Positions 14,376 through 22,776 of a stretch of 45,179 bases of DNA are shown here, one piece after another. Position 1 is the first letter of the stretch; each line of letters opens with the position of its first letter. The position numbers and the translations under genes were made by a program. The notes under the pieces are model-generated. The model was given only the letters and a program-made list of their open reading frames with translations. It was not told where the DNA came from and ran no database searches. This DNA is from Geitlerinema sp. S16 (lineage in GTDB: Bacteria > Cyanobacteriota > Cyanobacteriia > Cyanobacteriales > Geitlerinemataceae): contig JAABST010000035.1 of the NCBI GenBank assembly GCA_011390275.1, forward strand, positions 1 to 45,179, given 5' to 3'.

Positions 14376-16844
14376 ATGGCCATAATCACCGACACACTCA
14401 ACGGCGGCACGTTTCTGATCGGAACCGACGGTGACGATACCATTTTTGGACTGATCGGAGATGACACGCTGCGCGGTCTCAGGGGTCAAGATCTGCTGTT
14501 TGGTGGAGCCGATCGCGATCGGCTCGAAGGCAATGACGATGACGACGTGATTCGCGGCAATGAGGGCGACGACACGCTCTTCGGCAACGACGGGGATGAC
14601 ATTCTCAGCGGTGATTCGGGGAACGACTGGCTGGAAGGGGGCGATGGTAACGATCGACTCAGCGGCGATCTCGGTCTCGACAGTCTGTTCGGCGGTCGTG
14701 GTAACGATACTTTTGTGCTGCGTCCGGCCTTTGCCGATCTGATCGCCGCCGATGCCAGTTTGTTTGCCAGTATCGACCTGATTGCCGACTTTGAAGACGG
14801 CGTCGATAAAATCGCCCTGCCCGCTGGGCTGGATTTTGCCGATCTCGAAATTGTCGCCCCGATCGATTTCATTGCGGACACCACGATCGCCGTTCGCAGC
14901 ACGGGCGAATTTTTGGCCTATTTGCCCTTTGACCCCACCCGTAAACTGGATGCCAGCGATTTCGTCGCCGTGGACATCATCGAGTTTAGCGATGTTCGTT
15001 TCCAAACCCGCGAAGACGGTCTCGATCCGAACCAGGAATACCAAAATGTCACCCTCACGCGCCGCAATCCCTCAGGTCAAACCGTTAGCGTCACGCTCAC
15101 GCCGAGTAACGGGACGGGCGACAATGCCGCCACCGCTGCGGACTATAACGCCGCCCCGATCGCGGTGATTTTTGGCCCCAATGAGTTTGAAAAAACGATC
15201 GCGATTCCGATCGTTGATGACAATCTGGTCGAAGGCACGGAAACGATCGCCGTGAGCCTCAGTGCGCCGATGGGCGGAGCGCGGCTGGGTGAACGAACGA
15301 CCAGCGAGCTAGAGATTATTGATCAAGACATCGAGATTTCGATTGGTGAAACGATCGTCTTCGCCGATGAAAGCGACACGCCCGTGACGTTGACGTTTAC
15401 CCGTCAGGGGCAGCTCGATCGCGTCGCCTCGGCGATCGTGTCCTTCCAAGAAACCACTCGCCTGTCTGCAACCTTTCCCGCCGACTTCCGCAATCTCGCC
15501 TTACCGATCCGCTTCGCCGTCGGAGAAACCACCACCACCCTCGATTTCCCCCTGGTCAATGACAATCTGCCCGAAGATCTTGAACAAATTGAATTTCTTT
15601 TAACAGCGCCCGGTGAGCTGGTTCACTTTGGGGTGAACGATCGCGGGTTTATCGTGATCAACGATCTCGATACGGAGGTGGTGTTAAGTCAGACCCAGTA
15701 TGAGGTGAATGAAGCGGCTGGGTCGGTGACGATCGAACTGATTCGGCGCGGCAATCTTGATCGAGACACCCGTGTCTTGCTCAGTACCACGGATGGAACA
15801 GCGATCGCCGGGGAAGACTTTCGCCAGGGTGCAATTACGGTAACCTTTGCGGCGGGCGAAAGTCGTCAATTCCTCGAAATTCCGATTACAGATGATGCGA
15901 TTGTTGAAGATAGCGAGCAATTTAACCTGATCCTCAGCACGATCGAAGGCGCGAGCATTGGCGTCCCGCAGATTGCTCGTGTGCGCATTCAGGATGACGA
16001 CCTCGGAACTCCGAATAATCCCACGACCACCACCATCAGCTTCGCCACCTCAGACTATGTCACCGAGGAAGACGGGAACACCAGCGCGACCATTACCCTC
16101 GTACGCGATGGCGCGATCGACTCCGCCGCCACCGTCCGGCTCGATCTCGCCCCAGGAACCGCCACCGCCAATCTCGACTACGACAACACCGCGATCGCCG
16201 TCACCTTCGATCCCGGCGAAACCCTGAAACAAATTGCCGTGCCGATCCTGGATGACCTGCGGCTTGAACCCTCCGAAACGGTTCAACTCAGCTTAAGCAA
16301 TGCTTCATCGGGCATCACCCTAGGCGATCGCCGATCGGCCACCCTGACGATCGCCGCCAGCGATCCGATCACCCTCGACTTTGAAGAGTCTGACAACCTC
16401 ACCGCCGTCTCCGATCGGTACAGCGATCGCGGGCTGTCGTTTTCCGATAATGCGCTCGTGATTTCGAGCGCCCACCGACTGATTAACGATCGAAGCGATA
16501 ACGAATTCGGCGGCAATTTTGAAACGTCGGCGAGCGGTGTGAACGCCCTGGCCTATGGTATCGGCGATGAAATCACGGTCAATATTGCGGAAGGTTTTGA
16601 ATCCGAGCTGAGTTTCGACTATGCATCCCCATTCTTTGAGCATGAGGTCGTTATTTTCGATGGCTTCGATGCTTCCGGCGCGGTTTTGGCGAAAGCGACG
16701 CTAACGCAAACCACCCTACTCGATTTTCCATCGGCCTATTCTCTGTTTGAAAGCACGACGATCGCGTTTGACGGGGTGGCGCGATCGATTAGCTTCGGTA
16801 GCCGTACGAATAAAATCGCTTTCGATAATATTCAATTTGGCTAA
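14376..16844 (+). CDS. RTX / Calx-beta repeat calcium-binding protein
   Basis: The 822-residue protein is a modular, probably extracellular calcium-binding protein. Residues 17-115 hold about ten RTX nonapeptides (GGxGxDxLx, for example GNEGDDTLFGNDGDDILSG). Residues about 210-665 hold four Calx-beta modules, each ending with the 'D(D/N)xxxEGxExxxxxLS' signature (DDNLVEGTETIAVSLS, NDNLPEDLEQIEFLL, DDAIVEDSEQFNLILS, DDLRLEPSETVQLSLS). The last 150 residues form a beta-rich domain starting ITLDFEES. There is no N-terminal signal peptide, so secretion would be by a type I system, whose signal I cannot see. RTX repeats are usually near the C-terminus; here they come first. Likely an adhesin or matrix protein (inference). 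Confidence 0.85.
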   Translation: MAIITDTLNGGTFLIGTDGDDTIFGLIGDDTLRGLRGQDLLFGGADRDRLEGNDDDDVIRGNEGDDTLFGNDGDDILSGDSGNDWLEGGDGNDRLSGDLGLDSLFGGRGNDTFVLRPAFADLIAADASLFASIDLIADFEDGVDKIALPAGLDFADLEIVAPIDFIADTTIAVRSTGEFLAYLPFDPTRKLDASDFVAVDIIEFSDVRFQTREDGLDPNQEYQNVTLTRRNPSGQTVSVTLTPSNGTGDNAATAADYNAAPIAVIFGPNEFEKTIAIPIVDDNLVEGTETIAVSLSAPMGGARLGERTTSELEIIDQDIEISIGETIVFADESDTPVTLTFTRQGQLDRVASAIVSFQETTRLSATFPADFRNLALPIRFAVGETTTTLDFPLVNDNLPEDLEQIEFLLTAPGELVHFGVNDRGFIVINDLDTEVVLSQTQYEVNEAAGSVTIELIRRGNLDRDTRVLLSTTDGTAIAGEDFRQGAITVTFAAGESRQFLEIPITDDAIVEDSEQFNLILSTIEGASIGVPQIARVRIQDDDLGTPNNPTTTTISFATSDYVTEEDGNTSATITLVRDGAIDSAATVRLDLAPGTATANLDYDNTAIAVTFDPGETLKQIAVPILDDLRLEPSETVQLSLSNASSGITLGDRRSATLTIAASDPITLDFEESDNLTAVSDRYSDRGLSFSDNALVISSAHRLINDRSDNEFGGNFETSASGVNALAYGIGDEITVNIAEGFESELSFDYASPFFEHEVVIFDGFDASGAVLAKATLTQTTLLDFPSAYSLFESTTIAFDGVARSISFGSRTNKIAFDNIQFG

Positions 16845-16876
16845 GTTGAGAGCACTGAGCGGGGTCGTAAAAAGCG

Positions 16877-16909
16877 AGACCTTTGAGGTTTTAGAAACTT
16901 CAAAGGTCT
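16877..16909. repeat. Dispersed palindrome, copy A (AGACCT.TGAGGTTT family)
   Basis: A 15-base arm AGACCTTTGAGGTTT, the spacer TAG and a complementary arm with one mismatch form a hairpin. It lies between the convergent RTX gene and the PatX-like gene, so it may terminate both. A near-identical copy lies at 22475. Confidence 0.75.
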
Positions 16910-16933
16910 GAAATGGCTGTTTATTATCCTGGC

Positions 16934-17167
16934 CTACATCATCAATCCAGAAAAGTCCGATTCGCCCAAGATTTCGATCTGGGTGTCATCGACCAAGCGA
17001 CGGCGACCACCGCCACGGTGGGGATTAATATCATTGGCCTGCTCCGTTTGAGCGGAGAGCATCGCCGTGCTGAGGAGATCCGGTGCGGTGGCTTGGTCAA
17101 GATTGGCGACGATCGAGCTGGTGCTAGCAGCACCGAAGAGCAATAGCAGGAGAGAGAAAGTACGCAT
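16934..17167 (-). CDS. PatX-like small secreted peptide with RGGGR motif
   Basis: The 77-residue product starts with a signal sequence (MRTFSLLLLLFGAASTSS, cleavage near residues 18-22). A short linker and a basic motif, INPHRGGGRRRL, follow near residues 47-58. PatX proteins of filamentous cyanobacteria are short precursors with an N-terminal export signal and a C-proximal pentapeptide RGSGR or RGTGR, often written HRGxGR. They are proposed ligands of the HetR regulator. Here the central residue is Gly, giving RGGGR. Context 'NPHRGxGRR' fits, but this is motif matching only. The gene lies 92 bases downstream of the FAD oxidoreductase stop on the same strand. No strong ribosome site precedes the ATG. 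No hetR is in the window. Confidence 0.6.
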   Translation of the reverse strand: MRTFSLLLLLFGAASTSSIVANLDQATAPDLLSTAMLSAQTEQANDINPHRGGGRRRLVDDTQIEILGESDFSGLMM

Positions 17168-17259
17168 GGCATCTGTAGGTTGGTGTTATTCCTTCGTACA
17201 GACCCCAGGGACTTAGATCGGGAGGATTTCGCTAACCAATAGCCCCGATCGTTATCAAA

Positions 17260-19062
17260 CTAAACCTCAATTCCCACCAATCGAATCCAACCACCCGCGC
17301 GATTCGGGTAGCCACGCCCGATAAATTTGCTTTTGGAACGATCGCGTAACTGATGGTGAATCGCTGTCGAGAGGGTGACCAGTCGCCAGCGTGTCCCCTG
17401 CACATCGGTCAGCGTGTAATCATTGTCGCCCTGGCGGGTGAATGTGCCGTGAATGGCGATCGCGTCGGGGTTGTTTTGCTTCGCTGAGTTTGTCGGGTTC
17501 GTTAGGGAAGGCGGATCGATCGGGCTGCGATCGCCGTCCGCGTAACCATTGATCGGGTAGGTTCCCGGTTGATCGGCGTAACGAAGCTGGATTTCGACCC
17601 AGTCTGCCGATCGCGGATCGCGATCGAACAGCGGCACAACGGCACTCGGCGCGATCGGGTCGGAGACTAACGCCTGTTGCAGCGATCGCACATCGAGATC
17701 ACGCGGCTGACAGCCCCGCTCGACGCATAACGCCGCCGCCATTCCCGCCGCTTGCCCCAAACCCAACACCACCGGCTGTAAGCGCGTCGCACCGTTGGCC
17801 ACGTGGGACACCGCCGCATTTTTATCGCAGGCGAGCAGCCCATCGATCGCCGCCGGGATCAGCGCCCGATAGGGCATCGCGAAGGGTGTCCCGGTGGTGC
17901 GACCGCCCCAGTGCAGGGATTTGGGCTGGACGGGGAGGGTGAAGTGGGCGTAGTGGTGATCATTGGGGTAGTTGCCGATCGCGATCGATTCGGCGCGATC
18001 GTTCCAGATGGGTAAAGGAGCGACGTTGCCACCGGCGATCGGTAAAATATCGGGTTCGCACACCGTCCGTAAACCCACCAAGCGGCGACTTTCGCGAAAA
18101 TAGGGATACAGCGCCAACCCGGCGGGGAGACCGTCAATCGGTGGAAAAATATCCGCCGCGAGGCCGTAGCGCGGATCGAGTCGCGTTTGAATGTCGCGCA
18201 CACAGTTCAGCGTGTGGCGACGGGCTTCGGCTAGGCAGGCCGCCCGATCCGCATCCGTTCCCACCAGACGATCGAGATCAGTGGCGTAATCATTCCCCGC
18301 GATCGGCCAGTTGAGCATGAAGCGATCGTCGGGCAGGCGGCCATAGTCGAGAAATTTCGCCGCGCCGTGGTTTGCCCAGGCTTGTTTAAATAAACTGGGG
18401 TCAAACGTCGCCTCGTCGGTCACAACTTGGGGGGCGCGATTACCTTTGCCGTAGTCTTGCAAAATCGCCACCCAGGTGAGGGATTGCACCACTTCGCGAT
18501 CATGCTCGGGCGTTAACACTGACGGGGCGCTCGGCTCGTTAAATTCATCCTGCAATTCCCAGCCCCAACGGTGGGGAATGTCGCCAAGGGCGTACAGATC
18601 GCCGAGTTCGGTCGCATCGATCACGATCGCCGCCTCAATGCGATGACGCTCAAATTCCACGCCCACCACCCGATCGCCTTGCCGCACAACCTGACGCGGG
18701 CGATCACCAACAATCCACTGCAAATTCTCCAGTTCCGCCGCCCAATCGCGAAAAATCTCCGCCCCAACCCGTGGGTTATACGTAAAAAAACTGACCCAAG
18801 CATGATCCAAACCGCCCGATTGTCGCCGCTCCAGCTCCCGCAAAAACGCGCCCCAAAATCCCACTTGTAAACATTCCAGCTCGTTACCATCCGGCGCACA
18901 AACCCCCGCGCTGGTCAGCATCCCGCCCAACCACGGCTGTTCCGTGACGATCGCCACCGACACCCCGCGCCGCGCCGCCTGAATTGCCGCAGCCGCCCCG
19001 CCCGTCCCGTCCCCCACCACGAGCACATCCACCGTTACCATCGTTCCCGAAGAAGCCACCAT
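17260..19062 (-). CDS. FAD-dependent oxidoreductase of the FAD_oxidored family
   Basis: The 600-residue protein has a Rossmann FAD-binding motif near the N-terminus, VDVLVVGDGTGGAAAAIQAARRG. Conserved blocks of the FAD_oxidored (PF12831-type) family follow: EQPWLGGMLTSAGVCAPDGNE, IDATELGDLYALGD, and near residue 440 LLACDKNAAVSHVANGATRLQPVVLGLGQAAGMAAAL. The first turn reads GDGTGG where most members have GxGxGG. Substrate is unknown. The ATG at 19062 is chosen because TAGGTGA lies four to five bases upstream. A GTG at 19077 and a second ATG at 19041 are alternatives. It diverges from alanine dehydrogenase with about 209 bases between them, so the promoters share this gap. Confidence 0.85.
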   Translation of the reverse strand: MVASSGTMVTVDVLVVGDGTGGAAAAIQAARRGVSVAIVTEQPWLGGMLTSAGVCAPDGNELECLQVGFWGAFLRELERRQSGGLDHAWVSFFTYNPRVGAEIFRDWAAELENLQWIVGDRPRQVVRQGDRVVGVEFERHRIEAAIVIDATELGDLYALGDIPHRWGWELQDEFNEPSAPSVLTPEHDREVVQSLTWVAILQDYGKGNRAPQVVTDEATFDPSLFKQAWANHGAAKFLDYGRLPDDRFMLNWPIAGNDYATDLDRLVGTDADRAACLAEARRHTLNCVRDIQTRLDPRYGLAADIFPPIDGLPAGLALYPYFRESRRLVGLRTVCEPDILPIAGGNVAPLPIWNDRAESIAIGNYPNDHHYAHFTLPVQPKSLHWGGRTTGTPFAMPYRALIPAAIDGLLACDKNAAVSHVANGATRLQPVVLGLGQAAGMAAALCVERGCQPRDLDVRSLQQALVSDPIAPSAVVPLFDRDPRSADWVEIQLRYADQPGTYPINGYADGDRSPIDPPSLTNPTNSAKQNNPDAIAIHGTFTRQGDNDYTLTDVQGTRWRLVTLSTAIHHQLRDRSKSKFIGRGYPNRAGGWIRLVGIEV

Positions 19063-19271
19063 GAAGTCACCTATCACCGCTACACGCTCAAAAACCAGGC
19101 TTAAGCCTAGCGCGTCATCCTGTCCCGCTTCTAGGTTGACGTTACGTTTTTCGACATCGCTTTATATTTGCTTAAGCTTTTGCGCGACGATAGACAGTAC
19201 AGAATAAAAGATCGCGTTAAAGTACCCGAGAGTTGTATCGGTTCTGTTCCTGCTGGCATAAGGTGAAAACC

Positions 19272-20366
19272 GTGGATATTGGCGTTCCCAAAGAAATTAA
19301 AGATCGAGAATTTCGGGTGGGTCTAACCCCCGCAAGCGTTCGCGCTCTGTGCGATCGCGGGCATCGCATTTTTGTCGAAACCCAGGCGGGAGTTGGGTCG
19401 GGACTCGACGATCGCGAGTACGAAGAGGCGGGCGCGGCGATCGTCACCAGTGCCGCCGAGGTCTGGCAGCGCAATCTCATTGTCAAAGTCAAAGAACCGC
19501 TGCCCGAGGAATACCACCGGCTACGATCGGGTCAGATCGTCTTTACCTATTTTCACTTTGCTGCGAGCCGCGAACTCACCGAGGCCGTCATGCAGTCGGG
19601 AACCACCGCGATCGCCTACGAAACCGTACGCGGTCACGATGGACGCCTGCCGCTGCTCGCCCCCATGAGCGCGATCGCCGGTCGGCTTTCGGTGCAATTT
19701 GGGGCGCATTTTCTCGAAAAGACCCAGGGTGGTAGCGGCGTGCTGCTCGGTGGTGTGCCGGGGGTACGTCAAGGGCGTGTGGTGGTGTTGGGCGGTGGCG
19801 TTGTCGGGACGGAGGCGGTACGCATTGCCGTCGGTCTCGGCGCTCGGGTGCAGGTGTTTGATGTGAATGTCGATCGCCTGACACACCTCGAACGGCTGTT
19901 TGGCTCGCGGATCGAAACTCGCTATAGTTCTGCCGCTGCGATCGAGACTGCCGTCCCCGAAGCCGATTTGCTCATCGGCGCGGTGTTGGTGCTGGGTCGT
20001 CGTCCGCCGGTGCTGGTGTCGCGCGGCTTGGTGGAGCGAATGCAGCCGGGAGCCGTCATTGTCGATGTTGCCGTCGATCAAGGCGGCTGCGTCGAGACCC
20101 TGCGCCCGACCTCTCACACGGCCCCCACCTACGTCGAAGCGGGAGTCGTCCATTACGGCGTCCCCAATATGCCCGGAGCCGTTCCCTACACCGCCACCCA
20201 GGCGCTCAATAACAGCACCTTGCCCTACGTTTTACGCCTCGCCGATCAAGGTCTCGCCGCGCTCGATCACGATCGCGCCCTCGCCGAAGGTCTCAATATT
20301 CGCGCAGGCAAAATCGTTCATCCCGAAGTCCGCGCCGTCTTTCCCGATTTAGCAGAGTCCATGTAA
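19272..20366 (+). CDS. ald: Alanine dehydrogenase
   Basis: Alanine dehydrogenase interconverts L-alanine with pyruvate plus ammonia using NAD in the cytosol. The 364-residue product has the family N-terminus [20 protein letters not shown] with substrate-binding Arg15. Lys74 in VKVKEPLP and the catalytic His95 in YFHFA follow, then the NAD-binding [14 protein letters not shown]. It ends with the conserved block containing [23 protein letters not shown]. The GTG at 19272 is selected because AAGGTGA lies five bases upstream and the family N-terminus starts there. Length is normal. The gene converges on the TPR gene; a 16-base perfect palindrome lies between them. Confidence 0.96.
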   Translation: MDIGVPKEIKDREFRVGLTPASVRALCDRGHRIFVETQAGVGSGLDDREYEEAGAAIVTSAAEVWQRNLIVKVKEPLPEEYHRLRSGQIVFTYFHFAASRELTEAVMQSGTTAIAYETVRGHDGRLPLLAPMSAIAGRLSVQFGAHFLEKTQGGSGVLLGGVPGVRQGRVVVLGGGVVGTEAVRIAVGLGARVQVFDVNVDRLTHLERLFGSRIETRYSSAAAIETAVPEADLLIGAVLVLGRRPPVLVSRGLVERMQPGAVIVDVAVDQGGCVETLRPTSHTAPTYVEAGVVHYGVPNMPGAVPYTATQALNNSTLPYVLRLADQGLAALDHDRALAEGLNIRAGKIVHPEVRAVFPDLAESM

Positions 20367-20413
20367 CGCCCCTAGAAATATCCCTCTCAAGGCAAACGCA
20401 TACTTGTGTGCAA

Positions 20414-20429
20414 CGACGAGATCTCGTCG
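20414..20429. repeat. Perfect 16-bp palindrome between convergent genes
   Basis: CGACGAGATCTCGTCG is a perfect palindrome in the 89-base gap between ald and the TPR gene. It has no T-run after it, so it is not a standard terminator. It may be a protein-binding site or chance. Confidence 0.4.
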
Positions 20430-20455
20430 CGGGCGAGATGCCTGCGCGACTCACG

Positions 20456-21808
20456 CTAACGACGCAGTAACCGACTAACAGTGTCGATTTGAAATTGAAA
20501 ATAGGACGTGCGGCTCGAAATTTGCTGCGCCACCTCTAGGCCGCGTCGGTAGGCGTCGAGGGCTTGGGCGTAGGCGTTGAGGCGTTGGTAAAGCTGGCCG
20601 ATCGTGTCGTAGGTGGTCATGAGGCCGTAGCGATCGTTGGCGATCGTGTCGATGTCGATCGCAATGCGGTAGGTGTTGAGCGCGTCCTCGTAGCGTCCCT
20701 CGCGATCGTAGAGTGCCGCAAGCTGATCGATCGACTCGCCCGCGCGATAGAACTGCTTCGCCTCCCAGGACAGCGCATAGGCCGAGACATAGCTCTGCTC
20801 CGCTGACGGGACGTCACCCGTTGCCGCAAAGTCATTGCCGACCTCGATGTAGAGCGCCGTCGTGCGTGGAATATCGGCGATCGCCTGGTAGTAGGCCACG
20901 AGGCTTTGTTTAATCCGAATTGCATCGCTGGGCTGTTGCAACTGGTCGTACATGAACGCCAGACGCTCTAGGTAAAACACGCGAGATTCTTGGTCGCCGC
21001 GTGCTTCGGCGAGATCGACGAGTTCCTCGTAGTCCGCAACCGCATCTTCGTAGTTCAGATCGCCATAATTCAGCTCGCCGATCGTCCGCAGGGTTTCCTC
21101 CTCGGCGATCGCATCCCCGCGATCGCGGGCATCATTGAGCAAATACTCGTAGGCATCAACGGCGTATTCGCGATCGCGCACCGCAGCAAAGGCGTCGGCC
21201 AATTGGCGCAGGGTGACCAGATCGGGCAGCGGTAGATCGCTGTTGTCTTCATAGGGATCGCCGATCAGGTCGTATTGGATATCGCGCAACCGGCGCGTGA
21301 TCACCTGCATTTGATAAAACTCTTCTTCTTTCCAGGCGACTTGCCCAACCCGCTCCATCGCGATCAGCTCTTCGTTGATCCCGAGCAAACGTCGTAGCCG
21401 TAGCTCGCGATTCCACAGATCAAAGGCCACTTTGGGCTGATTGATCGCGAGGGCAGCAGCGGCGCTGAGGTTCAATTCGTCGAGTCGCTGGCGGAGAATG
21501 CGGCGATCGTTTTCCGTTAACGGGATGGACGGATCGGGCCACCAGGGATCGGGATCGGCATTTTCGAGCGGGCTGGGCGGATAGATGGTCTCGCGATCGC
21601 GACGGCGAGCCAGTTCGATGGTTTGCGGCGTTGAACCCGGTATTGAACCCGGTATTGAACCCGGTATTGAACCCAACATCGCTGGCGATGCCGTGAACAT
21701 CATCGAACTGGCACTCGCGGCACTCACGGGCATGGGCGCGATCGTCGCACCATACAGCGCGAACATCGGCAATATACGGAAGAATAGGGGAGTAGCGGGC
21801 AGCTTCAT
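20456..21808 (-). CDS. Secreted tetratricopeptide-repeat protein
   Basis: The 450-residue product has a signal peptide (MKLPATPLFFRILPMFALYG..PVSA). A low-complexity linker follows, with a 12-base tandem repeat encoding GSIP three times. A helical domain of TPR-type repeats spans roughly residue 175 to the end (for example RQLADAFAAVRDREYAVDAYEYLL, TIGELNYGDLNYEDAVADYEEL, and TIGQLYQRLNAYAQALDAYRRGLE). TPR domains bind partner proteins; here the location would be the periplasm or thylakoid lumen. The ATG at 21808 is preferred to a GTG at 21853 because it begins the signal peptide. Ribosome-site support is poor. Partner unknown. Confidence 0.82.
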   Translation of the reverse strand: MKLPATPLFFRILPMFALYGATIAPMPVSAASASSMMFTASPAMLGSIPGSIPGSIPGSTPQTIELARRRDRETIYPPSPLENADPDPWWPDPSIPLTENDRRILRQRLDELNLSAAAALAINQPKVAFDLWNRELRLRRLLGINEELIAMERVGQVAWKEEEFYQMQVITRRLRDIQYDLIGDPYEDNSDLPLPDLVTLRQLADAFAAVRDREYAVDAYEYLLNDARDRGDAIAEEETLRTIGELNYGDLNYEDAVADYEELVDLAEARGDQESRVFYLERLAFMYDQLQQPSDAIRIKQSLVAYYQAIADIPRTTALYIEVGNDFAATGDVPSAEQSYVSAYALSWEAKQFYRAGESIDQLAALYDREGRYEDALNTYRIAIDIDTIANDRYGLMTTYDTIGQLYQRLNAYAQALDAYRRGLEVAQQISSRTSYFQFQIDTVSRLLRR

Positions 21809-22030
21809 AGTCGGGGGGGGGCGATCGCGAAATGGAGTAGCGGTAACGTTCACGCTGTGTATAGCGTATGCGAGGATGCATCCCTAACGTATGCGAAACT
21901 ACTGAAACTCGAACTAAAAAACGGTGTGACCGGACGATCAAAGCTCTATCATCACGGTTAACGGACGATCGTCGCCATCCAATCCAATATTCATGACCTG
22001 CTTTTACTCTTTTCTCCTCACCTGTTGACC

Positions 22031-22441
22031 ATGCCGGACTCTTCTAGCTCCAAATCTCCGTCCAAATCTGCCTCCAAATCCTCGTCCAAATCCCAACCGC
22101 CAAAATCGACCGCGCCCAACACCATTACAAACCAACAAACCGACAGCGAAGATTTCGACCCCACCCAGCGCATCTTTCGCGGCCTGACCGGAGCGCTGAT
22201 GTCCGGCACGATCGCCTCGGCACTCTACGGCGCAACCACCCGCATCGCCATCAACTTCGCCAACAAACCAGTCACCTCGGACAACCTCACTGTCCATAAC
22301 CTCTCTGCCGCTGTCCGCACCCTCGTAGTGGGCATGGTCGCGCTCGGGACGTTTATCTTTGCCTTTTCGGCGATCGGGCTGCTGCTGCTCTCGGCGCAAA
22401 CGGCGTTTAATTTACTGAAACAGCGATCATCTGAGTCTTAA
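22031..22441 (+). CDS. DUF3082 family membrane protein
   Basis: The 136-residue protein has a long polar N-terminus (Ser/Lys-rich, residues 1-40, with the repeat SKSxSK). A conserved cyanobacterial DUF3082-type domain follows: RIFRGLTGALMSGTIASALYGATTRIAINFANKP and then AAVRTLVVGMVALGTFIFAFSAIGLLLLSAQ. Two hydrophobic helices suggest an integral membrane protein. Function is unknown; the family is restricted mostly to cyanobacteria and plastids. The ATG at 22031 is chosen over an in-frame TTG at 22025; neither has a good ribosome site. Confidence 0.78.
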   Translation: MPDSSSSKSPSKSASKSSSKSQPPKSTAPNTITNQQTDSEDFDPTQRIFRGLTGALMSGTIASALYGATTRIAINFANKPVTSDNLTVHNLSAAVRTLVVGMVALGTFIFAFSAIGLLLLSAQTAFNLLKQRSSES

Positions 22442-22474
22442 TGTGTAGACGTTGCTCAACTGGCGCGGGGTGCG

Positions 22475-22507
22475 AGACCTCTGAGGTTTCTAAAACCTCA
22501 GAGGTCT
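22475..22507. repeat. Dispersed palindrome, copy B (AGACCTCTGAGGTTT family)
   Basis: A perfect 15-base arm AGACCTCTGAGGTTT is paired across a three-base loop, CTA. It is nearly identical to copy A at 16877 (the arms differ at one or two bases) and lies 34 bases after the DUF3082 gene. It may act as a terminator there as well. Confidence 0.8.
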
Positions 22508-22512
22508 TGATA

Positions 22513-22698
22513 TCAAGACTCGCGAAACTGGATTGGGTCTGACGATCGGTTAGCGCAATTGGTCGGGATTTTCGTAAATGAAATGATAAAAAACTGAATT
22601 GGAAAGTCGTCAACGTCGAGACTGTTGGTGAAGTCGTGGATATCGGCGATCGCTGGCAGGATGTCTTGAACTCTTAATTGCCAGTTTCTAGAAGGCAT
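22513..22698 (-). pseudogene. HepT-type (DUF86) toxin, truncated remnant
   Basis: The frame from ATG at 22698 begins MPSRNWQLRVQDILPAIADI followed by HDFTNSLDVDDF, the typical first helix of HepT/DUF86 RNase toxins. After about 32 residues the sequence loses any resemblance to the family (about 110 residues are expected, with the active-site Arg-X4-His near the C-terminus). It ends after 61 residues. The 3' part of the gene is missing. It directly follows, and overlaps, the remnant of its MNT antitoxin gene. I read the pair as an inactivated MNT-HepT module. Confidence 0.6.
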
Positions 22699-22757
22699 GG
22701 ATCGCGTCGTTGGCGGTGGGCGGCTATACGTTCTATGACAAGGTTTCGGGTTATCAT
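22674..22757 (-). pseudogene. MNT-type nucleotidyltransferase antitoxin, remnant
   Basis: From ATG at 22757 the frame reads MITRNLVIERIAAHRQRRDP, then changes character and stops after 27 residues. The first 17 residues match the usual start of MNT antitoxins ('...VIERLxAHRxEL...'), which continue into GSxARGxxxxxSDxDL. That catalytic part is absent. The stop overlaps the HepT remnant start by 25 bases, as in intact operons, so an internal deletion of about 70-80 codons is the simplest reading. Confidence 0.5.
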
Positions 22758-22776
22758 TATCGATGAAGGCGATTCA

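Noticed and set aside
19078..19271. NtcA site (GTA-N8-TAC) upstream of alanine dehydrogenase
   Set aside because: No spacing of GTA and TAC fits the consensus in this gap, so no regulator is claimed.
19521..20153. 210-codon minus-strand frame opposite alanine dehydrogenase
   Set aside because: It is antisense to a strongly conserved gene; its His/Arg/Asp-rich composition is typical of a GC-rich shadow frame.
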